Of a stretch of DNA of 64,000 nt, positions 22,363 to 33,703 are shown piece after piece. The notes under the pieces were generated by a model. That model was not told the DNA's origin, ran no database searches, and saw only the letters and a list, made by a program, of their open reading frames with translations. The translations under genes and the position numbers were made by a program. The DNA is from Multifurca ochricompacta. Taxonomy: Eukaryota; Basidiomycota; Agaricomycetes; Russulales; Russulaceae. Location: NCBI GenBank assembly GCA_022496185.1, contig WTXG01000160.1, positions 19,828 through 83,827 on the forward strand, written 5' to 3'. Position 1 is the stretch's first letter; each line of letters opens with the position of its first letter.

Positions 22363-25300
22363 ATGGCCTCTGCTTTACCATCGACAGCACAGGCTTCGAC
22401 ACCAGTACACGCTCATCCCCTTTTAGCTGATGAAGCGCCATCTCGTGGGCGTCGTGCTCGCCTTGGATCATCACGTCAGGTCGACATTTCATCCTCAGAG
22501 AGTGCCACTAACACTCGTACACCCAACTATTTCACTCTCAAAGAGCGTTTGGATGTCACTACTCAAACAGGGTCAAGACATGGTCACGCGAACTGGGATG
22601 GTAGCGTACGTGGATACGGTAAGGTAGATCGGGCGCATACCACGCGCGACACTTCTGCAACCCGACAACCCTTGCCCATCGTCTGGGACAAACCTCAAGA
22701 ACGTCCGCCTATGTTTATAGTCGGCTCCTCGAAGGATCATCTGATCATAAGCAGCATGGCACGTACCGCAGAACTGGTTGAAATTGACGGACTATTTCCC
22801 GGCGCCGCATCGAGAATCCTCGCTACGCAATGGCACGACTACTCGGACGAGGCCATTCAATCTGCCATCTCCGCCATCAGCGTGTCGGAGTCTCCGGCCT
22901 CCGTTTCCAGCCATCCCCACCATACTGCTTTGCGCGTCTTGTCGTCTGCGGTGCACAATCTTACAAAAGTCAGGAGAGAAATGGAGGAGAATCTACGGGT
23001 GCTTCAGGAGAAGGAGCATGCCCGCAGGCTGCGTGCTGACGAGTTGATGAAGGAGTTGCAGCCGTCGGAGAGGGATATCGCTCGGCGAGTAATGCAATCT
23101 TTGTTCACAGATGATGATGAGGGTATGCACAAGGTCGAAAGGAGTCAGAGTCATGCGGTGAGTATTCTCGTCACTTTAGTTGGTTTCTAGATATCGATCG
23201 AATCTTACAGTTCCTCACCGACACCATATCGGAGGCGATGGTGGATGCTGTCGTCTTTCCTCGTCTCGAAGAACCTCGTGAACCTGCTACTGCAATGCCA
23301 ACCGTATCTAAGATTACCATAACCCCCCCATCCGATGAGTCAAATCATTTAATGACCAATCCCAGTGAACCTGGAATATCTCTCTCGTCCCACGACCTTG
23401 ATCATGATGATGACGCAAGTAGCGTTCACTCCATTGGTGGTCTTAGCCAAAACGCGCCCAGCCTCGGAAGCACTAAATCCGATCGTTCCTCGTTTGGAGA
23501 CTGGATGGGATCCTGGTGGGCCAGGCCGCGGCCTAAACATGGACGTCCCCCTCTCCCTGCCCTCGAAGGGGATGTGGCTTCCGAATCCGGTCAACCCCCT
23601 TCCAGGGAACCCTCTGACAACGTTTTGCCACCATCATCACCACCAACCATCAAACCTGTTCGGCGAAAAGGTTCACGCAGTGTCTTTAGCACATTGGGGC
23701 TCTCAATTCTTAACCCGATACCCGCGACGCCCGGAAAAAGGCGCCGTCATGTTTCCGTCTCCGATGCGCCCCCCTCCGTTCAGCCACCATCAACGGCCAC
23801 GGGGACGGCAAAACTTTCGACGGCTGTCAGCTCCCCTGTCACTTCAACCTTCATACTTCCTACACCAGCAGCGCCCAGCCTAACAACCGAATTGCAACAC
23901 TCAAATGTACCCTCTCATGAACCCTCACTACATTCGGTCCGTGCAGCGTGGGAGAGACAGCCGCAGGGCTCTGCCCTACAAGCGATAGTCAATGCGACAC
24001 GTGTTATGACATCGGATCCCAACAGTGTGCTTGTTGAGCGTGGCGTAGGGATAAGTGTGCTTATCGCGAATTTGCCTTTGAGCTAGTGAACGAGCGCGTG
24101 AAGAAGGAATCGAGATCCGCGCACCTAACAACAGGGAAAAGCGTGACCGTGACCGTATGCAGGACCGTGAACACGACTTTGGCGTTAATCCCAGGGCGAC
24201 GATTGTGAAGAATTCTGGCGTGGATGTGGTCACGACGCTCAATCGTGCACTGAGCGGTCCTGAGGATGTGCCCACTATCAAGGGAAAGCTGCGTACGGCG
24301 AAGTCCTTCTCGATCTCTGGACAAGGCTTTGCAACACCTTTACTTGGCTCACTTCTTCCCCAACAGCAACGACGGCCAGCCGTCCATGTAGATGGCAGCT
24401 CGCGCCGACACAACACTGGTTCTACCGACTCATCCCAGGTTAACCAGAGTAACCCCGTCCCTGCTCAGCCGACTATGCAGAAAAACGCATCCGTACCTCT
24501 TGAATCCATCTTCCCTGCAACTTCAAAGCCGCCAACAGAATACTTGTCGCGCGCCTATACTTCCCTCACCGCTCGAGACTTCCGCCCCTCTATGGTTGGC
24601 CCCGTCCCCCTACCGCCCCTCCCGACCCATCGCGCGGACAGCGAACCGCTCGTGGATCGTTTTGGTTTTATGTACGACGTAGCATTGTATGACTTGCTCT
24701 TACTAGTGCGCGCCCGTACGTGCCGCTGCGCCGCCCCTGCTTGCCTCACCGGCGTCAAGATCGCAGACCGTACAGAGGACGAATGGTCGGATGACGAAGC
24801 GGACCGAGACGGCATCGAAATCGTCAAAGAGGCGTGCTCTTGCACAGGCGAAATCGAACTCCCCGCCCCTCGCCCACAGTCGCGCTCTTCCTCACGCTCG
24901 CACAAGGGCGGCCGTGGGCTCTCCGGCACTGCCGGGGACGGATCAGGATCCGTTGGTAATAACAAGTCTGGTCTGAGTTCCAGCACGGCGATACTCGCTA
25001 TCGGCACGGACACTCCGAGACACGTATGCACGAACGTGCTGCGAGGACTTCTTGGAGAGCTCACGGATATTCATGATGAGCGGCAAGCGGCACAACGCAA
25101 GGACTGGGACACCTTTGTCCGCGCGCGGAGGCGTTCCCGAGCACAGTCAACACCAGCATCTGCGCCTTTGGGTAATAATGGTACTGGAAGTAGTGGTAGC
25201 GGCGTTACAACAGTGGTGGTGGTGCTGGTGGTGCTGGTGGTGTCGGTACCGGTGCTGGTAGTAGTGGCACGGGTACGGGTGTTGCCAAGGTTCCATCGGC

Positions 25301-26553
25301 TGCTGGAGGTGCTGCGGCACTATTGGGACTCGACGGGCCGGTAGCGGATGACGAACTCGCGCATAGCGATGGGTTGATCGGCTTTGCTCAGCTTGGGTTG
25401 TCGTCCGCGGGGCGTGAGGAGCGTCGCGAGCTCGGCAGGCTCGTACGCGGTGGGATTCCGCTCGCTTACCGTGCCAAGGTGTGGCTTGAGTCGAGTGGTG
25501 GGTTGGAAATGCAGGAGCCTGGGGTATTTGTGGAGCTGTTGGCGCAGACGGATACGGATGGAGGTGGAGTCGTGAGGGAGATTGATAAGGACGTCGGACG
25601 GACGATGCCGTTGAACATGTTTTTTGGTGGTGATGGAGCAGGGGTGCAAAAGCTTCGGAGGGTGCTCATTGCGTATAGTAGGTATGTGCATGCGCTTTTA
25701 CCCTTTCCCCCTCCCCCCCCCCCCCCTTCTCCCCGCAAGTGGCAATGGGATGTAACTCATGAGTTTGGGGTTGTGTGGAACAGACGCAATCCTACAGTTG
25801 GGTATTGTCAAGGCATGAACCTGGTCGCGTCGACGCTGCTACTCGTACACGCAGACGAAGAAGAGGCGTTCTGGGTCCTCGCGGCGCTCGTCGAGCGCAT
25901 ATTGCCAGAAGGCTTCTTCTCGCCGACCTTGTTGCCCTCACGCGCCTGCCCGCTCGTTCTACTCGATTTCGTGCATGAGGGCATTCCCAAGCTCGCCGCT
26001 CACCTCGCCGAACTGGGCATCGACCTTCCCGCGATCTGCTTCTCCTGGTTCTTATCCCTTTTTACGGATTGTCTCCCCGTTGAGGTACGTTGCCTACCTG
26101 CCCCCCCCCCCCCTGCCTCTGCCCCTGCCCCTGCCCCACCCCTCCCCGCTTTTTTTTTTTTTTTTGAAAATATTTTTTCGGGGGGCGGGGAAATAGACCC
26201 TTTTCCGCGTGTGGGACGTGTTGCTCCTTGATGGACTCGACGTCCTATTCCGGATTGGGTTTGGCATTTTGAAGAGCCACGAAGCGGAACTACTTCGCTG
26301 CGATTCGATTCCGGCGATGTACGTCGCGCTCGAGAGTCTCCCAACTCGGATATGGCAACCAGATAAATTACTTCAGGTATACTTTCCGCACTCTCTTCAA
26401 AAGGAAAGATGGAACTCATCATCCCTTCAAACCCCTCCTTTCCTTTTTTTTTTTTCCCTGCAGCTTGAGTTGGACCTTCGCCCGGCGATCGTCCATGCTG
26501 ACATTGTCAAGAAGTGCGATGCGCACATCGTTGCGCTGCGCGCTCTCAATTAG
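22363..26553 (+). CDS. TBC-domain Rab GTPase-activating protein, about 1280 codons (frame-broken)
   Basis: Stimulates GTP hydrolysis by a Rab GTPase in vesicle traffic. Exons: 22363-23157, 23211-25681, 25784-26084, 26197-26376 and 26464-26553. The long N-terminal half is mostly disordered, with a coiled-coil stretch near 22980-23060 (KVRREMEENLRVLQEKEH). The TBC domain starts with LVRGGIPLAYRAKVW. It has the catalytic IxxDxxR finger (IDKDVGR, about 25583) and the glutamine finger YCQGMN (about 25803), then FVHEGIPKLAAHL and FRVWDVLLLDGLDVLFRI. Exons sum to 3837 nt, yet three one-base losses are needed to join the frames: near 24063, near 24107 and near 25208. Three losses preserve the total, which fits. 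A cysteine-rich patch (RTCRCAAPACLTG) lies just before the TBC domain. Confidence 0.9.
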
Positions 26554-26938
26554 CCCACATAATATAAGGAAGCGAAGCCTTTTCACAGTGTTTCAGGCTT
26601 AATACCTTGTATACCACCACCCTTTCCCCACAAAAAAAAAAAATTGGGGGGCGATGATTGAGCAGTACAAGATAAATTATACATATGGACATTTTTGTGC
26701 ATTTATACATTAGAAGACCGGGGTTGGGGGAGAGGGGAGGGGTTGTAATTACATCTGCGTCACGGTAACAGCTTACAAAAAAGATTGAAAAAGTAAGATG
26801 ATATAAACAAACAAACCCACGGCGCAACTTCCCCAAAAGTCACCAAAACACCCATCAGCTCCCCTCCTCCTTCCTCCATCACAACGCCTTGCCTGCAGTT
26901 GCATTGGATTTGGGTGGGGCGGGGGGGGGGGGAACCTC

Positions 26939-28744
26939 TTAGATGGCGCGCCTTTTCTTGCCTCGTTGAGTAGCTGCCGCCGTCCGTCGTTGGGAATCGA
27001 GAGACTTGCGCTTGCCATTGGTGGCGTTGCGCGTGAGCCTGGGCGCGGCGGCGATAGCACGGGTAGCTCGAGCAGCAGTGGTAGATGTAGCATTGGTGAT
27101 TAAACCAGCAGACGACGAGAGGGGTTCGATGTCAACCTCCCCATTTTCAATCGCGTCGATGATGCGCCAACAGTCCGCGGCGACACGCGCGTTAAAGCGT
27201 ACGTCGACGTGCGCCTTACGGAGGTCGCGTCGGAGGATGAACGCCGCGCGAGATTGTTCGGCGGGTGTGAATCCGTGACGCATGGTGTATAGCAGCACGC
27301 CTAGCCAAATGCTCGAGATTTCAGTCACCAAAGGTTTTGAAAAACAAACAAAAAATAAATTAAAAAGGGAGGAATAAGGGAAGAAGGGATAGGTGCGGGG
27401 GAGGAGGAAGAACGAAGAGTGATGAGTGAGAAAATCGTGCGCCGCACCGATGAAGACAAACTCGACAGGGGAGACTTTAGCCTTGTGTCGTCGAAAGGGA
27501 GCGTCGAGCTCCCGGTTCGTCGCGAGTTCCCACATGCGACTGAGCACGATCCCATGGCCTCTTTGAAAGCGGAGCTGGGACCAGAAGCGAACTCGCCGGG
27601 GGAGGTGGTGAGCCACTTGTCAAGTTTGAGCGCCGTCGGCACGCGCTGATCTGCGGGGAGACCAGAGCAGCAGTAGACGAGTTGGGCGACGTTCTGGAAG
27701 GCGCGTCCGCGCGTGTCGTCGAACGCGATCATGTCCACCAGTCCGCCGTCGATGGTCACGTGGGTCTTTTCGAGGTGGGTGATGTAGTTTGCCCAGGGCG
27801 AGGAGATCGCTTGCAACTTTTCGGCATTCGTCAGGCTCACGCCGAGTTGGACGCGTTGGAAGACTTCGCGCTCGGCGGTTGGGGAGAGGTTTCGGTACTC
27901 GACTATTAGAGTGAGGAAGAGAAGGAGGAAAGAGGGGGGGGGGAATTGTTGATGCGTGTGTGAGGGATATTATATAGTCGATATTATACACCCACGGTAA
28001 ACGTACTGCATGTGATCATCTTCTGTGCAAACGTTTTCTTATCGTATAATGGAATCTCAGCACGTGAGGCTCTTGTGGAGGTCGAGGTGGTGTACCACCA
28101 ATGTTTCTTTGTTCTTGGACAGCGATCTATGTGCATGAATGGGACAATTAGTCAACCACACGGATGTATGTTTTGAGGGAGAGGACCATACAAGCTATCT
28201 GTCGGGTGTGCGTGGGTCAAGCCGATGCTGCGAATGGATGGATATATATATATATACCTGTCCGTCAAAGAACTTTTGTATACTTGTCAACCGTTGTTTG
28301 CCATCGACACAAAGTCTCGTCTCCACCCCATCTATTGGGTCTTTCGTGATCGCAAAGACGACAGGTGGAACATAGTAATTATGGAAGAGTGAGTCTATGA
28401 TGGCCATCTGCTTGGATGATGACCATACCACAGCTAGAGAAGCGTTGCCCCAGTGGAGGGAAGTAAGAGATGAACAAAGTGCAAAGAAAAAAGAGCTCTA
28501 AACTGACCGCGTTGGTATTCTGGATCTAGGTCAATATCACCCTCATGTATCATTGCTGTAAGAGGTTGAGACATATGATCAGGAGAGCAAAAAAAAGTCG
28601 AGCGGGCTCACTATGTAACTGCTCTGTGGTATATTGAATAGTGACAGGTTGCAAGAGAGGATTCCAAATGTGAAAGACATTTGGGTCTATTTCTTCGGGG
28701 TCATCAATGTAATCTTCGTCGCCATTCTCCAATTCTGAAGACAT
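26939..28744 (-). CDS. Fungal DUF262 (GmrSD-N/ParB-like) protein, about 431 aa (frame-broken)
   Basis: DUF262 is the N-terminal ParB/sulfiredoxin-like domain of bacterial GmrSD restriction systems; fungal nuclear versions exist with unknown role. The start MSSELENGDEDYIDD is at 28744. Exons: 28744-28612, 28555-28508, 28433-28258, 28126-28007, 27902-27448 and 27300-26939. Motifs in order: GDIDLDPEYQR, VWSSSKQMAIIDSLFHNYYVPPV, LCVDGKQRLTSI (the DGxQR signature), IPLYDKKTFAQKMITC, SLTNAEKLQAISSPW, FNARVAADCWRII. The tail is basic (KRKSLDSQRR, RGKKRRA), a likely nuclear signal. Exons sum to 1294 nt, fitting two single-base losses (near 28120 and 27553). The fourth intron begins with a TA microsatellite. 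It stands tail to tail with the Rab-GAP gene and in tandem with the MINDY gene. Confidence 0.85.
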
Positions 28745-28881
28745 TATCCTTCTCAATCTCAAGGGAAAAGACAGCAAACGGAACAGTTCGTTCATTCATT
28801 GGTGACCACGAGCACGTGATGCCCACCTCCCCTCCCCCCTAGGACCCTATGGGTATCCCATTGCATCTTACTATACTACAT

Positions 28882-30641
28882 TTACATTATTAAACAAGAA
28901 TCCTTCTTATTCTTCTCTTTCTTTTTCAGTTCATCATGATGCGGCCAGTGATGTCGCTCTGGTTGTTGTTGCTCCCTCTCTCTTTCCCTCTGTGCTGCAC
29001 GTTCCTCCTCCCATTTTGCGTACGCCCGTTGCGCCTGTTCGTCCTCCGCGTTCTGCAGTTGCATTGCAAGTGCACGACTGCAAAAAAAAAAATAGTTCAG
29101 TGTAACGAAAAAAAGTAAACAGCAAGTGTGACGGGGGGGAAACGCTCACTCTGCAAGGTCTTCTGTCCTCGGTGTATCGGGTGCTGGTGTCCAACCAGCC
29201 CAATCACCACCGACCGGCGTAGCGCGCTCAAAAGCGCTATCGACGAAGACAGCCGCACCTTGGTCTACATCCTCGAGACGCTCCCAAACGACGCTCGGCT
29301 CGTTCAGGAACACTTGGTCCGTCACGAGCGTAAACAGCGCACCGGCGTGACGGTAAAGCACCGCCAAGTGTGAGTTGCGGAAAAGCGCGAACAGCTCCGG
29401 GTGAGGGCGTGTTGAAGGTGAAACTGTCACGGAATTGTTAGTGGGTGATGGGGATGATGACGATGGTGACGATGGTGACGATGGTGGTGATGACGATGAT
29501 GGCGGTGACGGTGCTAGTGCAGGTACCGTAATGGGTTCTGAACTGGACTCGGACTTGGAGAGACGGGTAGACTCGGGTGGTAGGGAAGCGAGGGTGAACA
29601 GGCCATGGTATGTGAGCTGCGAGCGTGTGTTGTCGAGAAATGTCCGAATCGCGACGGCTGGTCATACCGCCCGATCCCCTGAGCGTCAGCATACCATGCA
29701 TCTGTAAGTACGTGCGATTGCGGGGCAGCGCTCACCGTCCTCGACCTTCCGCCTCTCCTCATTCGTCAAGTTAATTATTGGGTTGCTCGGTCCTGGTCTA
29801 ACTCCAGCTCCAGCACCTTCACCGTCCAATTTTCCGTCACTGACGAGTAGACCGCGGGTAAGTACGTCCGCTTCAACGATCAGGTTTACCGCCGAGTCGT
29901 AATCCCTTACACGTGATACAGCTGCGTATTCGGAGCTTGCGGGATCGACGAGCCAACCGTGCACGAGGGAGATGCCTGCACTAGCAAAGAGGGCGAGCTC
30001 GCCTCCTGTAGTTGCTGGGCGGAATGCGGCTGAGGAGGTGAAAGCAGGGTTGAGATCCATACCCCCTTGTCACACAAGCGCGCGCATCAGCTTCAGACGC
30101 ACTGCGAAGGGTGGGAGGACTCACGGGTGGTGAGGGGCATCATCGAAAGTGCCGCTGACACATCCACCTCTGGTGCAGTGAGTAGAATGTGTTCACCGAC
30201 GAGTTGGGCGAGGTATTCGTAGGTGACGCTTTTGCGGTCTCTGGGAATGATCTCTATTTGCTCGCGGAGAATTAAGATGTTGCATATTGCGATGAACGAA
30301 CATGGCCTTTTTCCGTAATCAGCATAGGTGGGGAGAGTGAGAAGCAAAGAAAGAAAGACAGACCCGTTGTAGTTTTGTGTGATGATGTTGTATTTCCGGG
30401 TTGCACCGGATGATGGAGAAGTAAATTGGATCGCCTTGAGATACCAAAATTCTTGATGGGAGGCTTGTTGAACATCTCGCTCTCTTTCATGAGACGAGCC
30501 AGCTTGATCTTGGTCGCCCTGTCTTTGGTTCTGATTCGAGTTGGAGTTTGTGCCGCTTGGCTCCGCCGTCACCTGCTGAGGCTGAGGCTGAGGCTGAGGC
30601 TGAGGTTGAGGTCGATAATTGTCAAGCTTTTCACTCTCCAT
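28882..30641 (-). CDS. MINDY-type (FAM63) deubiquitinase with C-terminal CaaX box, 497 aa
   Basis: Cysteine protease that trims Lys48-linked polyubiquitin. The start MESEKL at 30641 is chosen; an ATG seven codons upstream is also in frame. Exons: 30641-30364, 30306-30125, 30065-29736, 29657-29150 and 29077-28882. They total 1494 nt, exactly in frame. Motifs: FWYLKAIQF, then NYNGPCSFIAICNILILREQIEI with the catalytic cysteine after NGP, a split TRGMDLNPAF block, LTYHGLFTLAS, and HPELFALFRNSHLAVLYRH with the likely catalytic histidine, then FLNEPSVVWERLEDVDQ. The C-terminus is a charged helix (NAEDEQAQRAYAKWEEER, possibly ubiquitin-binding), a lysine-rich run and CLIM at the very end, a CaaX prenylation signal. 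The N-terminus carries a QP repeat coded by a TGAGGC microsatellite. No frame break. Confidence 0.92.
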
Positions 30642-30965
30642 AGATCCCCTAACTTTCTTCAATTTTTACGATTTGATTCAAGTTGAAATGTCCGAGTTTG
30701 AAGAAAGGAAAGGTGTTACGGCGCAATGCGGTCACATTGTCTGCTGATACAAATGAGTCATTTCATTTTCTTCCCAACTCAACTACCACTGAATGGCTCA
30801 ATAATTTCCTGCTACACGACACGTTACACTATCATATTTATTCTAAGCCAAGGTCACTGATAAATCGGAATCGGATGTTTCTAGTCAAAGTGAGTTTTCC
30901 ATTCTCTCCCTTTTTCGTACGAACTTAATCCACAAAAAACCAAAATAAAATAAAATAAAGTCCAT
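30642..30965. promoter_or_regulatory. Divergent promoter region between MINDY and Rrn5-like genes
   Basis: 324 bp separate the start codons at 30641 (minus) and 30966 (plus). An AAAATAAAATAAAATAAAG tract lies just before the plus-strand start. No TATA box or known site is claimed. Confidence 0.55.
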
Positions 30966-33703
30966 ATGGCAGCCGATACAGACGACGAGGAACAGATACC
31001 CTCCCTGGCAGTTGAGAATAGCATCCATCTGACCGAACATCTCCCCGCCCACATTTCCGCCACCCGTCACCACCTCACCGGTGCGCCAGAGCCACCGGAA
31101 CCCCCTTACGCCCCATCCTTCCATCCACCCACAGGCTACTGGACCTCCGCAGAAAAGGCCCTTTCTTCCGCGCTCTGACCGTGCACTCCCGCCTTCGCCC
31201 CGATCTCATCGCGGCCAGCATCGGGACCAAATCGACCGCGGACGTCATCGTGTATCTCGCCCTCTTGCGTGAGGGCGCAACGGGCCAGAGTGGGCGTCGC
31301 GGTGTCAAGGGCGGCGGTATCGCGCGGGATCAGCACCCCATCGCCCATGAAGTCTCTGAGGCACTCATCGTGCTGGAGGATAAGCAGGCGGCTCGTCTGT
31401 CCGCTGTGGAGTCCACGCGCGAACACGAGACGAAAGTACTGGAGCGCGAGGAGTCCGCGCGCGCGATGCGAAATGGGATGCGTGCAAGTAGGGGAGAGCG
31501 GAAGGGACTGCCGCGTGATCGAGTGGGGCAATTGGCCCGCAAGGGGCAGTTCAAACGGTGGCATGCGGAGCGTCAGGTTGAGTGGGCTCATGAGGACGTG
31601 TTCGCGAGAATGGATCTGGTCATGTTGCAGGTGTTGGATCGTATATTGCGCTTAGACGAGGAGCTAAGATGGACTGAGATTGGCTCTGGTGATGATAATG
31701 GTGAGGTTCGAGTTCGGGTTCAGGAAGGGGAAGGGGAAGGGGGAGAGGCGAACGACGAGCAGGACGAGGGCGATGCGAGGCAAACAATAATATCGACTGC
31801 TGAGCATTCCGCGACGTTGAAATTGTCGATCCCTGGGCCATCGACGTCTCATCTCATAACCCCCTTGTCTTCGTCTCCTTCTATAGAACCTAACGCCATA
31901 CGCGAGTTCACCCCTACTTCTCCAACAACAACACCCTTGCATGTCAACGACAACGATGCGACTGGGGTCGAGGACAGAAACACTTTCACAATCCCGGGTA
32001 ACCTCTCCCCCACATCCCGCAGGCGTATCCTAAAACGTCTTCACATGCGGCGCAAGCGCGCCGAGGCTAGCGGCGGCGTTGCCCAGCTCGATTTGACACG
32101 CCTCAAACCAGGACGCAAGCCAAGCGCGACGAGCAAATTAGACAGCCTCGACATTCGTCGGCGAACTTCAAAAAGGAACACAAGAAAGAAAAGGAGGACG
32201 AGGATCTAGACGAAGGCGAGGGTGAGGGCAAAGGTGATGGGCAGGATCCGAACCGGCCCACGCGTGGCGATACGAGACCGTATAAAGTCCAGCGTGATCT
32301 CGAGGAGCTTGGGATAGGGGCGGAGTACTTGCGCGAGAATGGCCTTGGCCTGTTCCATCTTGGTGCTCTGGGGCGCCTCATGCGGTATGTTTATACCCCG
32401 TCTATCGTTCCTCTCTCCCCCCCTTCTCAAGTCCTGGGCATGAACGGGCAATGATGGATAACTCCCGCTGGGTGCTGCCTGTGTCACTCTCCTCTTATCG
32501 TGTGTTTGTCTGCAGACTTTACCCTCGTCTGGACCCATCTCAGCCGGAGAGCAACGTCTCAGAGTGCATAGAGGCAAAGACGATCCAAACGCTTCACGCC
32601 CTCGTCGTGCAGTTCACGCGGGACCTCGTACGACGTGCTATCGTCCTACGCAAACTCGACTTTGCGTTGCGCGGGCATACCAAGGTGTGGCGTCTCGGTG
32701 AACGCAAGGTGCATCCGCCGCACGTACAACGTGCGTTGGACCTTGGTCGCGGTGGTTGTACATGGCCTGTCAACAAACGGGCGCATTTTGAGGCGTTGCT
32801 TTGGAGGTATTTGGAGGAAGAGGAGAGTAGCAGCAGCGCGGAGGACGTGCCTCTGGCTTCGCATGTGTGGAAGAAAGGGAGCAAGGGTAAGTCCATTGCG
32901 CGGGGTGAAGAGGAAGAAGGAATGGATGTTGATGAGGAAAGAGAAGAGGAGGAGGAGGATGACAGTGTTAGTGGAGGCGAGCGGCATTCAACTGCTAGCG
33001 AAGATACTCAGACTGGCGAGGCCGAGGCATGGTTCTCACACATCATTCGATCTACTCTCCCTTCGTGTATGCTCCTGACCTCATCGAACCGGCTCACCCA
33101 TTCGGCGTCTACACGCAGGGCACGATACCCGAACTCCTGGAACCCTCTTCTAGATCTGAGTACCTGCACCTGCGTCAGACGATAGAAGAAATGGATGAGG
33201 ACGAGGGTAAGGAAGGTGGAGTTGATGATGATGATCGCATGCCCGATGAGACGGATGACGAGGCGGTCGATGTTGAGTTGAGAGCGGAAGCACGACTCGA
33301 CGCTGTCGATGTGCGCGCCGCGGCTGCGTACGAAGCTAGCGTGTGGCGTGAGCTACGAGACGGTCAAGATATGGGGACTGTCAACAGTGCGCTCCCGCGT
33401 AGGCGGAAGCGACCGCTGGTGCGAACAAAGGCGGAGCAGGAGCAAGAGCAGGAACAGGAGCAGGAACAAGATCCCAATCTCACTCTTGCTCCTGATCACC
33501 AGACGCTCGAGTCGCGCCCACCTAAGCGGAGGAAGAATTCGGTCGGAGGCGGATGGACGGCGGCAGGACTGGGGCGGGGACGTGGGCGGGGACGGGCGGA
33601 GAAGATGATGCTCAAGGGTCCGGATGGTATCGATGTGAAGAGCGCGGTGATGATTGATGATTCTGACGATTCTGATGAGTTGATGAGGATTGAGGAGTAT
33701 TAA
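30966..33703 (+). CDS. SANT/Myb-domain protein, candidate Rrn5-like RNA polymerase I UAF subunit (frame-broken)
   Basis: Exons 30966-32384 and 32516-33703 total 2607 nt. The N-terminus is acidic, followed by GYWTSAEKALFFRAL, then SRLRPDLIAASIGTKSTADVIVYLALL. That is a SANT/Myb helix set in the style of Rrn5 of the yeast upstream activation factor, which helps load RNA polymerase I on rDNA. Next come a coiled-coil charged region, RRILKRLHMRRKR (basic), YKVQRDLEELGIGAEYL, a domain with RLYPRLDPSQPESNVSECI and DLVRRAIVLRKLDFALRGHTKVW, and a long acidic tail with an EQ repeat. Frames must be joined at three places by one base each: near 31162 (TTT run), near 32185 (AAA run) and near 33027 (CC). 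Three losses keep the total divisible by three. The Rrn5 assignment is by resemblance from memory; a generic SANT transcription factor is the alternative. Confidence 0.65.
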
